NCBI GenBank assembly: GCA_031258035.1
Contig: JAIRNL010000101.1
Span: 1 to 16,896, forward strand
Reading direction: 5' to 3'
Length of the DNA stretch: 16,896 bases
From: Azoarcus sp.
Lineage (GTDB): Bacteria > Pseudomonadota > Gammaproteobacteria > Burkholderiales > Rhodocyclaceae
The notes under the pieces are model-generated. The model saw only the letters and a program-made list of their open reading frames with translations, was not told the DNA's origin and did no database searches. How positions within the stretch are numbered: position 1 is the stretch's first letter; each line of letters starts with the position of its first letter. The position numbers and the translations under genes were made by a program. Below are positions 1 through 6,836 of this stretch, piece after piece.

Positions 1-574
1 CCGTCGGCACGACCGGCACGACCGGCAAAAACTCCCTCGCGGGTTTGACGCATCTGAACGCAACATACACGCTCAAATAGTTGATCGTCGAAATGATACT
101 GAGGGAGCCTCTGGAGGGGCCACTCGTGTACATTATTGTGTATGTCGAATATTTGGGATTTACGGTTGTGAAGGCATTGCTCCAGTACCGGGTAATACCC
201 GACCCCGCCGTCATCCCAAGGCTGTAGTTATAGCCCCTCTGAAATATCTCGTATAACTCCCTTTCGTTCGGCAGGCGCCATTGCCCCCCGCCCAGGAGGC
301 CGTGATCGCATATCGCCATGGCATTTATCCATGGCGTTGCAAATGGGCCATCATAAGGGAAAACACAAAGATCGCCATTGGGAACGAATTGACTCAGCCT
401 CGTCGGAATACTCTGTGACGTAACCGCCCAGGCAGGCCCCAGATATGCGCCACCCGGGACGACAAAGGTTCCGGCAGGACAACTCGATTGCGCATTGGCG
501 GGCGCCGCTGCCGCGATAGCCATGCCCGCCACGGCGCCGAGTACGGAAAGTCTGATGAGTTCATGTCGTTTCAT
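1..574 (-). CDS. Secreted Lcl/DUF1566-like protein, 5' part only (runs off left edge)
   Basis: Reading the minus strand from the ATG at 574-572 gives 191 codons without a stop up to the window edge, so the C-terminus is missing. An AGGGAG ribosome binding site lies about 7 nt before the ATG. Residues 1-28 form a Sec signal peptide: a basic start, a hydrophobic Ala-rich core and a probable cut after ANA28. The mature part carries WRLPNERELYEI (99-110), YWSN (130-133) and FRCVK (173-177). This order (WRLPt..EL.., then YWSs, then RCV) is the signature I know from DUF1566/Lcl_C domains, found in secreted bacterial proteins of mostly unknown role. After the domain comes a Pro-Val tail, PVVPVVPT, cut by the edge. 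Codons ending in A or T (ATA, TAT, AAT, TCA) are visibly commoner than in the neighbours, which may indicate transfer. The ORF is solid; the family name is less certain and the function is unknown. Confidence 0.72.
   Translation of the reverse strand, partial: MKRHELIRLSVLGAVAGMAIAAAAPANAQSSCPAGTFVVPGGAYLGPAWAVTSQSIPTRLSQFVPNGDLCVFPYDGPFATPWINAMAICDHGLLGGGQWRLPNERELYEIFQRGYNYSLGMTAGSGITRYWSNAFTTVNPKYSTYTIMYTSGPSRGSLSIISTINYLSVYVAFRCVKPAREFLPVVPVVPT
5..27. repeat. 9-nt tandem repeat encoding a Pro-Val-Val tail
   Basis: The 9-nt unit cggcacgac occurs at 5-13 and 14-22 and begins again at 23-27. On the minus strand it encodes repeated Pro-Val-Val in the secreted edge protein. The repeat may continue to the left of the window, so its copy number cannot be judged here. 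Confidence 0.5.
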
Positions 575-704
575 GTGTTTCTCCCTTGAGCAGGCCGGTT
601 GTGAATCAGATATGCAAGCAGCAAGACGCTTGGCAAGTTACATATTACGTATTTTCCAGTATATACTATGCCGATTATGTGCAAACAGCTATTACGCATA
701 CATC

Positions 705-729
705 GCGCAATAGCCGTTGCCTATTGCGC
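705..729. repeat. Perfect inverted repeat, 9-bp arms, in the divergent intergenic region
   Basis: GCGCAATAG (705-713) and CTATTGCGC (721-729) are perfect complements around a 7-nt loop. The element lies about 80 nt before lptM and about 130 nt before the divergent edge gene. No T-run follows on either strand, so it is not a standard intrinsic terminator. It could be an operator or a leader hairpin. The 236-nt intergenic stretch also holds an AT-rich part (635-670) with the palindrome AGTATATACT at 658-667, a likely promoter zone for which I could not place a convincing -35/-10 pair. Confidence 0.45.
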
Positions 730-810
730 TCGCTTCCGGGGCATGCCGCGCGTGGAAAACGTCGGCGCCGTCTGGTTTATCATGCCGCTCTTTATTGGAG
801 AAGCTCATCC

Positions 811-990
811 ATGCGCGCGACGATCGCCCTGGCTGCACTTGCCTGCACCCTGTTCCTGCCGGCCTGCGGCATCAAGGGGCCGCTTTATCTGCCTCCCGTC
901 CCCGAAGAAGGTCAGACCACCGCCCCAGCGGAAGATCAAGGCGAAACCACCGCGCCCGCCGCGTCTGACGACGGCGGCGCCCAGCCATGA
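811..990 (+). CDS. lptM: LPS-assembly-associated lipoprotein LptM (YifL family)
   Basis: This 59-residue lipoprotein has a short signal peptide ending in the lipobox LPAC with Cys19, followed at once by GIKGPLYLPP, the conserved mark of the LptM/YifL family. In E. coli LptM binds the LptDE translocon and helps LptD mature in the outer membrane; that role is known for the family, not shown here. The rest is an acidic, Pro/Ala/Thr-rich tail containing TTAPA twice. The start at 811 has GGAG about 10 nt upstream and is the only one giving a proper signal peptide; the frame is open further upstream, but that part makes no sense as protein. The stop overlaps the lysA start (ATGA, 987-990), so the two are co-translated. 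In enterobacteria the same small gene precedes dapF, also a lysine-pathway gene. Confidence 0.85.
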   Translation: MRATIALAALACTLFLPACGIKGPLYLPPVPEEGQTTAPAEDQGETTAPAASDDGGAQP

Positions 991-2255
991 GCGCGGAATT
1001 TTCCTCGCCCACGCTTTCCAGGGGGCCGCGCGGCCTGATGCTCGAAGGGGTTGCCCTCGCCGATATCGCCGCGCGCTTCGGCACGCCCACTTATGTTTAT
1101 TCGCGGGCGGCACTCGTCGCCGCGTTCGACGCTTACCGCCACGCGCTCGACGGGCGTCCGGCGCTGGTGTGCTGCGCGGTCAAGGCCAATTCCAATCTCG
1201 GCGTCCTGTCGGTGTTCGCCGCGCTCGGGGCCGGATTCGACATCGTTTCGGGCGGCGAACTGGCGCGCGTGCTCGCTGCGGGAGGACGCGCCGACCGGGT
1301 GGTGTTTTCGGGCGCGGGCAAGAGCCGCGCCGAAATACGACAGGCGCTGCGCGCCGGCATCCACTGTTTCAATGTCGAATCGGCCGCCGAACTCGACAGG
1401 CTCGATGCGCTTGCCGCCGAAGCGGGCACGGCCGCACCCGTGGCCCTGCGCGTCAACCCCGATGTCGATCCCAGGACACACCCTTATATTTCCACCGGAC
1501 TCAAGCGCAACAAATTCGGGGTGGCATTCTCCGAGGCGCTGCCGCTTTACCGGCGCGCCGCCGCCCTGCCGCATCTGCGCGTGCGCGGCATCGCCTGTCA
1601 CATCGGCTCGCAGTTGCTCGACTCCGCCCCGGTCGTCGAAGCTGCCGGCAAGGTGCTCGCGCTCGTCGACCAGCTCGCGGCGGAAGGTATCCGGCTCGAC
1701 CACATCGACCTCGGCGGCGGGCTGGGCATCCGCTACCGGGATGAGACGCCGCCCACGGTCGCGGCCTATCTCGCCCCGCTCCTCGAACTCTTCGGGGAAC
1801 GCCCCGAGGAACTGTGCTTCGAGCCTGGACGTTCGCTCACCGGCAACGCGGGCCTGCTGTTGACCCGGATCGAATACCTGAAGCCGGGGGAAGAAAAGAA
1901 TTTCGCCATCGTCGATGCGGCAATGAACGATCTTGCCCGCCCGGCGCTCTACGATGCCTGGCACGACGTGGCGGCCGTCGTCGCGCGCGACCTGCCGCCG
2001 CGGCGCTACGACATTGTCGGGCCGATCTGCGAGAGCGGCGACTTTCTCGCGCGCGAACGCAATCTCGCCGTCGAAGAAGGCGATCTGCTCGCGCTGCTGT
2101 CGGCGGGAGCCTATGGCATGAGCATGAGTTCCAATTACAACTCGCGCCCGCGCGCCGCCGAGGTCATCGTCGATGGCGAGGCCGCCCACCTCGTGCGCGA
2201 GAGAGAGACGGTGGAATCGTTGTATGCGCTGGAACGGCCGCTGGCTCAAGGATAG
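987..2255 (+). CDS. lysA: Diaminopimelate decarboxylase LysA
   Basis: This 422-residue cytoplasmic PLP enzyme turns meso-diaminopimelate into L-lysine, the last step of lysine synthesis. Visible landmarks are the PLP lysine K66 in VCCAVKANSN, HIGSQ (205-209), the phosphate-binding GGGLGIRY (243-250), EPGRS (279-283), the active-site Cys348 in CESGDFLARER and Tyr376 in AGAYGMSMSSNYN. Length is typical and the protein is complete, covering the alanine-racemase-like barrel and the C-terminal beta domain. The ATG overlaps the lptM stop by 4 nt and lacks its own good ribosome binding site, which suggests translational coupling. The gene ends 10 nt from the stop codon of the convergent gene at 2266, leaving no room for a separate terminator. 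Confidence 0.96.
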   Translation: MSAEFSSPTLSRGPRGLMLEGVALADIAARFGTPTYVYSRAALVAAFDAYRHALDGRPALVCCAVKANSNLGVLSVFAALGAGFDIVSGGELARVLAAGGRADRVVFSGAGKSRAEIRQALRAGIHCFNVESAAELDRLDALAAEAGTAAPVALRVNPDVDPRTHPYISTGLKRNKFGVAFSEALPLYRRAAALPHLRVRGIACHIGSQLLDSAPVVEAAGKVLALVDQLAAEGIRLDHIDLGGGLGIRYRDETPPTVAAYLAPLLELFGERPEELCFEPGRSLTGNAGLLLTRIEYLKPGEEKNFAIVDAAMNDLARPALYDAWHDVAAVVARDLPPRRYDIVGPICESGDFLARERNLAVEEGDLLALLSAGAYGMSMSSNYNSRPRAAEVIVDGEAAHLVRERETVESLYALERPLAQG

Positions 2256-2265
2256 GCCGGGGCGT

Positions 2266-2616
2266 TCAGGTGGCGCTTCCGTCCGCCGCGCCCGGCGCCC
2301 GCGCCGCCTCAGCCAGGGCGCGGCTGAATGTTTCCCACACGCCCACGTCCGGAACGTGGACGCCAGCCAGGGCGCTTTGCCGCATGATGTCGAGCATCAG
2401 TTCCGAGAGCGCGAACAGCTCGCCTTTCGCCTTCACCTTCTCGTCATGGGCGCGCAGCATGGCGAGGCGCTGCTCGGAGGTGCAGTCCAGGGCCTCGCTG
2501 GCCAGGGCGCGCACCTGGACCGGATCCGCCCAATCCAGCCCCATCAGGACGCCGCGTGTCACGATCTCGTCCTCGAGTTCCAGCGCGGTACGCTCATAAT
2601 GCCCAAAGCCGCTCAT
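2266..2616 (-). CDS. Conserved-looking hypothetical protein, 116 aa
   Basis: I do not recognise this protein. It is a short, acidic, probably all-helical, soluble protein with no signal peptide, membrane segment or cysteine motif (one Cys at 45). It begins MSGFGHYERTALELEDEIVT and ends in an Ala-rich tail. I chose the ATG at 2616 because GGGGAT lies just upstream and because longer versions of the frame read into AT-rich, non-coding-like DNA before dacB. Within the chosen frame codon use is strongly GC-ending, like the neighbours, which supports a real gene. It is convergent with lysA (10-nt gap) and divergent from dacB (92 nt between starts), so it is probably transcribed alone. Its function cannot be inferred from context. 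Confidence 0.7.
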   Translation of the reverse strand: MSGFGHYERTALELEDEIVTRGVLMGLDWADPVQVRALASEALDCTSEQRLAMLRAHDEKVKAKGELFALSELMLDIMRQSALAGVHVPDVGVWETFSRALAEAARAPGAADGSAT

Positions 2617-2662
2617 CGAATCCCCACTATGCCGCGGAGGCGCAAACAGTGATGTCATCAGG

Positions 2663-2691
2663 TTATCGTGCACTGCGTCATACCTTATCAT
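2663..2691 (+). promoter_or_regulatory. Possible sigma70-type promoter for dacB
   Basis: TTATCG (2663-2668) and TATCAT (2686-2691) are separated by 17 nt; the -10 matches the consensus at 5 of 6 positions, the -35 at only 3 of 6. Transcription would begin about 10 nt before the dacB start at 2709, an unusually short leader. The sequence lies in the 92-nt gap between divergent genes, where a promoter is expected. Confidence 0.3.
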
Positions 2692-2708
2692 CGCCATGTC
2701 TGCCGCGC

Positions 2709-4166
2709 ATGTCGCTTCGGTCACACCGCTTCGCACTTGCCTTCGTCCTGGGCATATTCGCCGCCCTGGCTGCCCCCGCCGCGACGCTGCCGCCGGTCGT
2801 GGGCGTGGCGCTCGAACATGCCCGCATCCCGACGAGCGCGGTGGCGATATGGGTGCAGCCGGTGGATGCGCAACGGCCGACGCTGGCGATCAACGCCGGA
2901 GAACCGATGAACCCGGCTTCGGTGATGAAGCTCGTCACCACCTTTGCGGCGCTGGAGCAACTCGGCCCCGACCGGATCTGGAAAACGCGCATCGCCGCCA
3001 GCGGGCCGATCCGGGGCGGCGTCCTGTCCGGTGATCTTTACCTGATCGGCGACGGCGATCCCGTCCTGACCTACGAGCGCCTCTGGCGCCTGCTGCGCCG
3101 CCTGCGCATGCTGGGGCTCGACACCATCGGCGGCGACATCGTGCTCGATCGCTCCGCGCTCGTCCTGCCCGCGCACGATCCCCACGCTTTCGACGGCCGC
3201 GGACTGCGCCCGTACAACGGCGGCGGCGACGGCCTGCTGATGCACTTCAACACGCAGGAGCTGGCCCTCTTCCCCGGCAGCCGACCGCAAGACCCGGTGC
3301 GGCTGGTCGAGGAGCCCCCCCTGGCGGGCGTCGCCATCGACAACCGGATCGTGACTTCCGGCAAGGCGTGCGAACCCTGGTACCGCGACCTCGACGCCCA
3401 TCTCGAAGACGGACGCCTGGTGCTCACCGGCAGCCTGCCCGCCGCTTGCGGGCCGCGCATCTGGGCCACGGCGCCGCTGGCTCCGCCCGATTTCGGCGCG
3501 GCGCTGATCCAGGCGCTTTGGCTCGAACTGGGCGGCAAAGTGCGCGGCAAGGTGCGCGACGGCGTCGCGCCCGCGGATGTGCCCACCCTGATTACCGACG
3601 AATCGCCACCGCTCGCCGAAATCGTGCGCACCATGAACAAGTGGTCGAACAATGTCATCGCCCGCCAGCTGTTGGCTCAGTTGGGCCGCGACGCGCCCGC
3701 GCCCGCCGATGCGGTGAGCGCGGGCGCCGAAGCGGCCCGCCTGCGTCTGGGCGAAGCCAACATCGACATCTCCGGACTAATGATCGACAACGGCGCCGGC
3801 CTGTCCCGCGACGCCCGCATCCGCGCGGACAGTCTGGGCACTTTACTGATCCGCGCCTGGCGCCGCCCCTGGATGCCGGAATTCGTCGCCTCGTTGCCCG
3901 TGATCGGCCGCGACGGCACCGTGCGCCGCCGCCTCGTCGACAGCCAGGCGCGCGGTTACGCCCACCTGAAGACCGGCACCATCAACGATGTGAAGGCCAT
4001 CGCCGGCTACGTGCTCGACCAGTATGGCCGCCGCCATGCCCTGGTGATGATGGTCAACCACCCCGAGGCCGCCAACGCCGGCAAGGCGCAGGATGCGCTG
4101 ATCGAGTGGGTATGGACGGCCGGGCCGCCGGTCAGTCCCCGGCCCGCGGCGCGCGGCGGGCGTTGA
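2709..4166 (+). CDS. dacB: D-alanyl-D-alanine carboxypeptidase/endopeptidase PBP4 (DacB, peptidase S13)
   Basis: This 485-residue periplasmic penicillin-binding protein cuts the terminal D-Ala and peptide cross-links of peptidoglycan. All three catalytic motifs are present: SVMK (S71 nucleophile, K74), SNN (313-315) and KTG (421-423), together with the family stretch IDNGAGLSRD (359-368). Residues 1-25 are a Sec signal peptide. The frame is open upstream, and an ATG at 2652 has a better ribosome binding site (GGAGG at 2636-2640), giving 19 extra residues. Codons in 2652-2708 mostly end in A or T, unlike the strongly GC-ending gene, so I prefer 2709 although it has no clear Shine-Dalgarno. The 3' end overlaps the convergent pyrF by 35 bp. 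Confidence 0.93.
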   Translation: MSLRSHRFALAFVLGIFAALAAPAATLPPVVGVALEHARIPTSAVAIWVQPVDAQRPTLAINAGEPMNPASVMKLVTTFAALEQLGPDRIWKTRIAASGPIRGGVLSGDLYLIGDGDPVLTYERLWRLLRRLRMLGLDTIGGDIVLDRSALVLPAHDPHAFDGRGLRPYNGGGDGLLMHFNTQELALFPGSRPQDPVRLVEEPPLAGVAIDNRIVTSGKACEPWYRDLDAHLEDGRLVLTGSLPAACGPRIWATAPLAPPDFGAALIQALWLELGGKVRGKVRDGVAPADVPTLITDESPPLAEIVRTMNKWSNNVIARQLLAQLGRDAPAPADAVSAGAEAARLRLGEANIDISGLMIDNGAGLSRDARIRADSLGTLLIRAWRRPWMPEFVASLPVIGRDGTVRRRLVDSQARGYAHLKTGTINDVKAIAGYVLDQYGRRHALVMMVNHPEAANAGKAQDALIEWVWTAGPPVSPRPAARGGR

Positions 4167-4962
4167 TCGCCTCGCGCGTGGCGAGCGCCGCCCGCCGCGC
4201 GGCGGCGGCGAAATCCTCACCCGCGCCGGCATAGAGAATGGCGCGCGAGGAATTGATCGCCAGCCCGAAACCATCGGCGGTTTGCCCGGCGGCGACCGTG
4301 GCGGCGATCTCCCCGCCCTGCGCGCCGATCCCTGGCACGAGCAGCGGCATGTCACCGACGATGGCGCGCACGCGGGCGATCTCGTCGGGGTAAGTCGCGC
4401 CGACGACCAACGCGCAATTGCCGCCGCCGTTCCATTCGGCGGCGACGAGCCGGGCGAGCCGTTCATAGAGTTTTTCCCCGCCGATGTCGAGATTCTGTAG
4501 ATCGGCCCCGCCCGGATTGGACGTGCGGCAAAGCAGGATCACGCCTTTGCCCCCCCAGGCGAGGTAAGGTTCGACCGAATCGCGTCCCATGTAGGGATTG
4601 ACCGTCACCGCGTCGGCCCGGTAGCGGGCGAAAGCCTCCTCGGCGTACTGGTTGGCGGTGCTGCCGATGTCGCCGCGCTTGGCGTCGAGGATCACCGGCA
4701 CGCCGGGATGGCGGGCGTGGATGTGTTCGATCAGGGCTTCGAGTTGATCCTCGGCGCGCTGCGCGGCGAAGTAGGCGATCTGCGGTTTGAAGGCGCACAC
4801 GAGATCGGCGGTGGCATCCACGATGGCGCGGCAGAATTCAAGGGCCGCCCGTGGCCGCCCCGCCAGCGCGGCCGGGAAACGGGCCGGATCGGGATCCAGC
4901 CCGACGCAGAGGAGGCTGTCGCGTTCCCGCCATGCGGCCCGCAGGGTGGCGATGAAATCCAT
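4132..4962 (-). CDS. pyrF: Orotidine 5'-phosphate decarboxylase PyrF (subfamily 2)
   Basis: This 276-residue cytoplasmic enzyme makes UMP from OMP, the last step of de novo pyrimidine synthesis. The catalytic Asp-Lys-Asp cluster is in ILDAKRGDIGSTA (D93, K95, D98). FKPQIAYF (58-65), VPGIGAQGG (209-217) and INSSR (236-240) line the barrel and phosphate site. The sequence and length match the longer 'subfamily 2' type known from many betaproteobacteria rather than the roughly 230-residue E. coli type. The start lies 4 nt after the ubiA stop with no clear ribosome binding site of its own, so translation is probably coupled. Its last 35 bases overlap the 3' end of dacB on the other strand. Confidence 0.95.
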   Translation of the reverse strand: MDFIATLRAAWRERDSLLCVGLDPDPARFPAALAGRPRAALEFCRAIVDATADLVCAFKPQIAYFAAQRAEDQLEALIEHIHARHPGVPVILDAKRGDIGSTANQYAEEAFARYRADAVTVNPYMGRDSVEPYLAWGGKGVILLCRTSNPGGADLQNLDIGGEKLYERLARLVAAEWNGGGNCALVVGATYPDEIARVRAIVGDMPLLVPGIGAQGGEIAATVAAGQTADGFGLAINSSRAILYAGAGEDFAAAARRAALATREAINARRAPRAGD

Positions 4963-4966
4963 GCTG

Positions 4967-5845
4967 TCAGGCGCGCGCGAAATAATCGAGCGCCACGGCG
5001 GCGAAAACCGCCGTGCCCACCCAGTTGTTGAATACGAACGCCCGCCAGCACGATGCGCGCTCGCGGTGCCGGATCAGCGTGTAGATGTAAGCAGCCAGCG
5101 CGGCGGCGACAGCCATGCCGGCAAGGAACACCCAGCCCAGCCCGGCCCGCAGCCCGCCCGCGATGGTGAGCGAGAAAAACACGGCATAGCAGAGCATGAC
5201 CGCGAGCACATCGAAGCGCCCGAAGGAAATCGCCGAACTGCGGATGAGTCCGAGCTTGATGTCGTCGGCGCGGTCGACCATCGCGTAGGCGGTATCGAAA
5301 GCGATGACCCAGAAAAGGTTGCCCGCGACCAGCAGCCAGGCCAGCGCCGGCACCGTGTCCTGCACGGCGGCGAATCCCATCGGGATGCCGAAGCTGAAGG
5401 CGAAGCCGAGGTAGGCTTGCGGTATGGGCAGGAACCGCTTGGTGAAGGGGTAGCTCGCGGTCAGGGCCAGCGCGACCAGCGCCAGCCAGAAGACCAGCGT
5501 GTTGAGCGCCAGGATGAGCAGGAACGCGACGAGCAGCAGGAACGCGGCGAGCCACATGGCCTCGCGCGGGCTGGCCGCGCCGGTGGCGAGCGGGCGCTGG
5601 CGGGTGCGCTCGACGTGGGCGTCGAATTCCCGGTCGGCATAATCGTTGAGGACGCATCCCGCCGAATGCATCAGGAAACTGCCGAAAGCGAAAATCAGTA
5701 TCAGGTGCAGGGGCGGCAGCCCTCCGGCGGCGATCCACAATCCCCACATCGTCGGCCATAGCAGCAATGTGGTACCGGCTTGTTTGTCGAGCGTGTCGAC
5801 CCGGATCAGGTGGGCATAGTACGGCAGACGGGCAACGATATTCAT
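4967..5845 (-). CDS. ubiA: 4-hydroxybenzoate polyprenyltransferase UbiA
   Basis: This 292-residue inner-membrane enzyme joins the polyprenyl chain to 4-hydroxybenzoate in ubiquinone synthesis. Both Mg-diphosphate-binding Asp motifs are visible: NDYADREFD (67-75) and DRADD (191-195), the latter followed by IKLGLIRSSA. Most of the rest is hydrophobic and fits eight to nine membrane helices. I took the ATG at 5845 because MNIVARLPYYAHLIRVD is the usual UbiA beginning; the frame is open for a further 71 codons upstream but that part is Arg-rich and unlike the family. No good Shine-Dalgarno precedes the start. A -10-like TAGAAT lies at 5883-5878 on the minus strand without a matching -35. It forms a tight pair with pyrF. 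Confidence 0.95.
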   Translation of the reverse strand: MNIVARLPYYAHLIRVDTLDKQAGTTLLLWPTMWGLWIAAGGLPPLHLILIFAFGSFLMHSAGCVLNDYADREFDAHVERTRQRPLATGAASPREAMWLAAFLLLVAFLLILALNTLVFWLALVALALTASYPFTKRFLPIPQAYLGFAFSFGIPMGFAAVQDTVPALAWLLVAGNLFWVIAFDTAYAMVDRADDIKLGLIRSSAISFGRFDVLAVMLCYAVFFSLTIAGGLRAGLGWVFLAGMAVAAALAAYIYTLIRHRERASCWRAFVFNNWVGTAVFAAVALDYFARA

Positions 5846-5968
5846 GGGGCGCGCGCGGTGGGGAAGAGGGTGGGCGCATTCTAAGCCATCGCGCCCATGG
5901 CGGTGGACGGCGGACGCGAGGGAGAGTTCCGCGCGGGGGGAGGGGAAAAGCCGACGGCGGGGGCGTAA

Positions 5969-6069
5969 GCCACCCGAAGGCGACATCAGCGTCTCATCCG
6001 GGTGGCAAAGGCGTGTTGCTACGCATGCGCACCCGCTGGACGCGCTTCGCCAAGCCATGCCGCGAAGCG
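5969..6069. repeat. Cluster of two inverted repeats in the spacer upstream of ubiA
   Basis: The 249-nt spacer 5846-6094 carries two perfect inverted repeats. The first is GCCACCCG (5969-5976) with CGGGTGGC (5999-6006), with a 22-nt loop. The second is CGCTTCGC (6043-6050) with GCGAAGCG (6062-6069), with an 11-nt loop. Neither is followed by a T-run. They sit downstream of the lipoprotein gene and upstream of ubiA on the minus strand. They may be a dispersed intergenic repeat, mRNA-stabilising hairpins or Rho-dependent end structures. No gene is credible in this spacer. Confidence 0.4.
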
Positions 6070-6094
6070 GCGTCGGCTTGAATGAACCACCATG

Positions 6095-6553
6095 CTATTT
6101 ACTGCAATTCCCGCCTTGAGCCAGGGATAAACCCTTTACAGCATTTTCGCCTTCTGCTGTTCCCACAGTCTCCAGGTTGGCGCCGCCCACAAATACACCC
6201 AACTTGATGTATTGCCGAACAAAGTAGTTGATCCCACTCTTTGTGAACAGATTGAGGACATTCGGAGAAAACTCGGACTCGGTGGAAATGGCGTGATCCT
6301 TGTCTCCGGCAACAGTCTTGTAGAAAAAGACGTTTGGCGCAGATTCACCGACGCACTCCCCATCTACCCAAATATCCTTCTTTAGCGACATGCCCGGGCC
6401 GCTGCCCCGGTAAATATAAAGTCCCGATTGTCCCTCGGGCGGAGAAGCAAAGAGCTTTGCCTGATCCGACAGCGCCTTGTCTTCCATCGGAACCGATGCG
6501 CAGCCAGAGAAAAACAAGGCAGCCATGGTAATGATCGCGGTTTTTTTGAGCAT
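6095..6553 (-). CDS. DUF2846-like outer-membrane lipoprotein, 152 aa
   Basis: This short lipoprotein has a clear signal peptide (MLKKTAIITMAALFFSGC) with lipobox Cys18. Residue 19 is Ala rather than Asp, so outer-membrane sorting is expected. The mature part contains GLYIYRGSGPG (44-54), DIWVDGECVGESAPNVFFY (60-78) and HAISTESEFSPN (87-98). This pattern of an 'xYxYR' strand, 'xVDGxxVGE' and 'FFY..V..G.H.ISTESE' recalls the DUF2846 family, whose function is unknown. The start at 6553 is firm: AGGAGGG lies 4 nt upstream, the best ribosome binding site in the window, while the longer open frame is junk-like. It uses more A/T-ending codons than ubiA or recG beside it. It stands alone between two repeat-bearing spacers. 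Confidence 0.82.
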   Translation of the reverse strand: MLKKTAIITMAALFFSGCASVPMEDKALSDQAKLFASPPEGQSGLYIYRGSGPGMSLKKDIWVDGECVGESAPNVFFYKTVAGDKDHAISTESEFSPNVLNLFTKSGINYFVRQYIKLGVFVGGANLETVGTAEGENAVKGLSLAQGGNCSK

Positions 6554-6681
6554 TTTTCCCTCCTGATGTCTCGAAGTATGGCACTTGGGTGAATCGTTAC
6601 CTGCGGCGTCACCACAAGCGCCGACGGCACTGACACTGAAGACCTCCAGCCGCCCAAACTGCCATGGCGACCGGGACTCAG

Positions 6682-6715
6682 CCACGACATACTGAAGACC
6701 GAACATCAGTATGTC
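6682..6715. repeat. Perfect 10-bp inverted repeat containing a copy of the ATACTGAAG motif
   Basis: GACATACTGA (6686-6695) and TCAGTATGTC (6706-6715) are perfect complements around a 10-nt loop. The left half, CCACGACATACTGAAGAC (6682-6699), matches 16 of 18 bases of the direct repeats at 16530-16547. A shorter relative, GACACTGAAGACC, lies at 6632-6644. No T-run follows on either strand. The surrounding 283-nt spacer (6554-6836) between the lipoprotein gene and the recG 3' end shows no credible gene. Confidence 0.5.
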
Positions 6716-6836
6716 AAGTGAACACATCGTTTCATCCTGTTTCAGGGTAGGCGGCGCATCTGGCCATGACAGGCAAGATAGCCGTGGCTTTCTCCCAAAC
6801 CGGCCGCACCCTGCGTTTCCCGGCGCGACCGCGCGC

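Noticed and set aside
630..667. Promoter formed by TTGGCA (630-635) and TATACT (662-667)
   Set aside because: The spacer is 26 nt, far outside the 16-18 nt range; closer -35 candidates match poorly.
936..2249. 437-codon minus-strand frame opposite lysA
   Set aside because: lysA shows every catalytic residue on the plus strand; the antisense product resembles nothing.
2652..2708. Upstream dacB start at 2652 with a GGAGG site
   Set aside because: The extra 19 codons mostly end in A or T, unlike the gene, and they lengthen the signal-peptide N-region abnormally; kept only as an alternative.
4787..5761. 324-codon plus-strand frame opposite ubiA
   Set aside because: Antisense to UbiA with intact Asp motifs; the product is a charged low-complexity sequence.
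6686..6715. Intrinsic terminator for recG or the lipoprotein gene
   Set aside because: The stem is perfect but AT-rich with a 10-nt loop and no following T-run on either strand; it is also over 120 nt past the recG stop and upstream, not downstream, of the lipoprotein gene.
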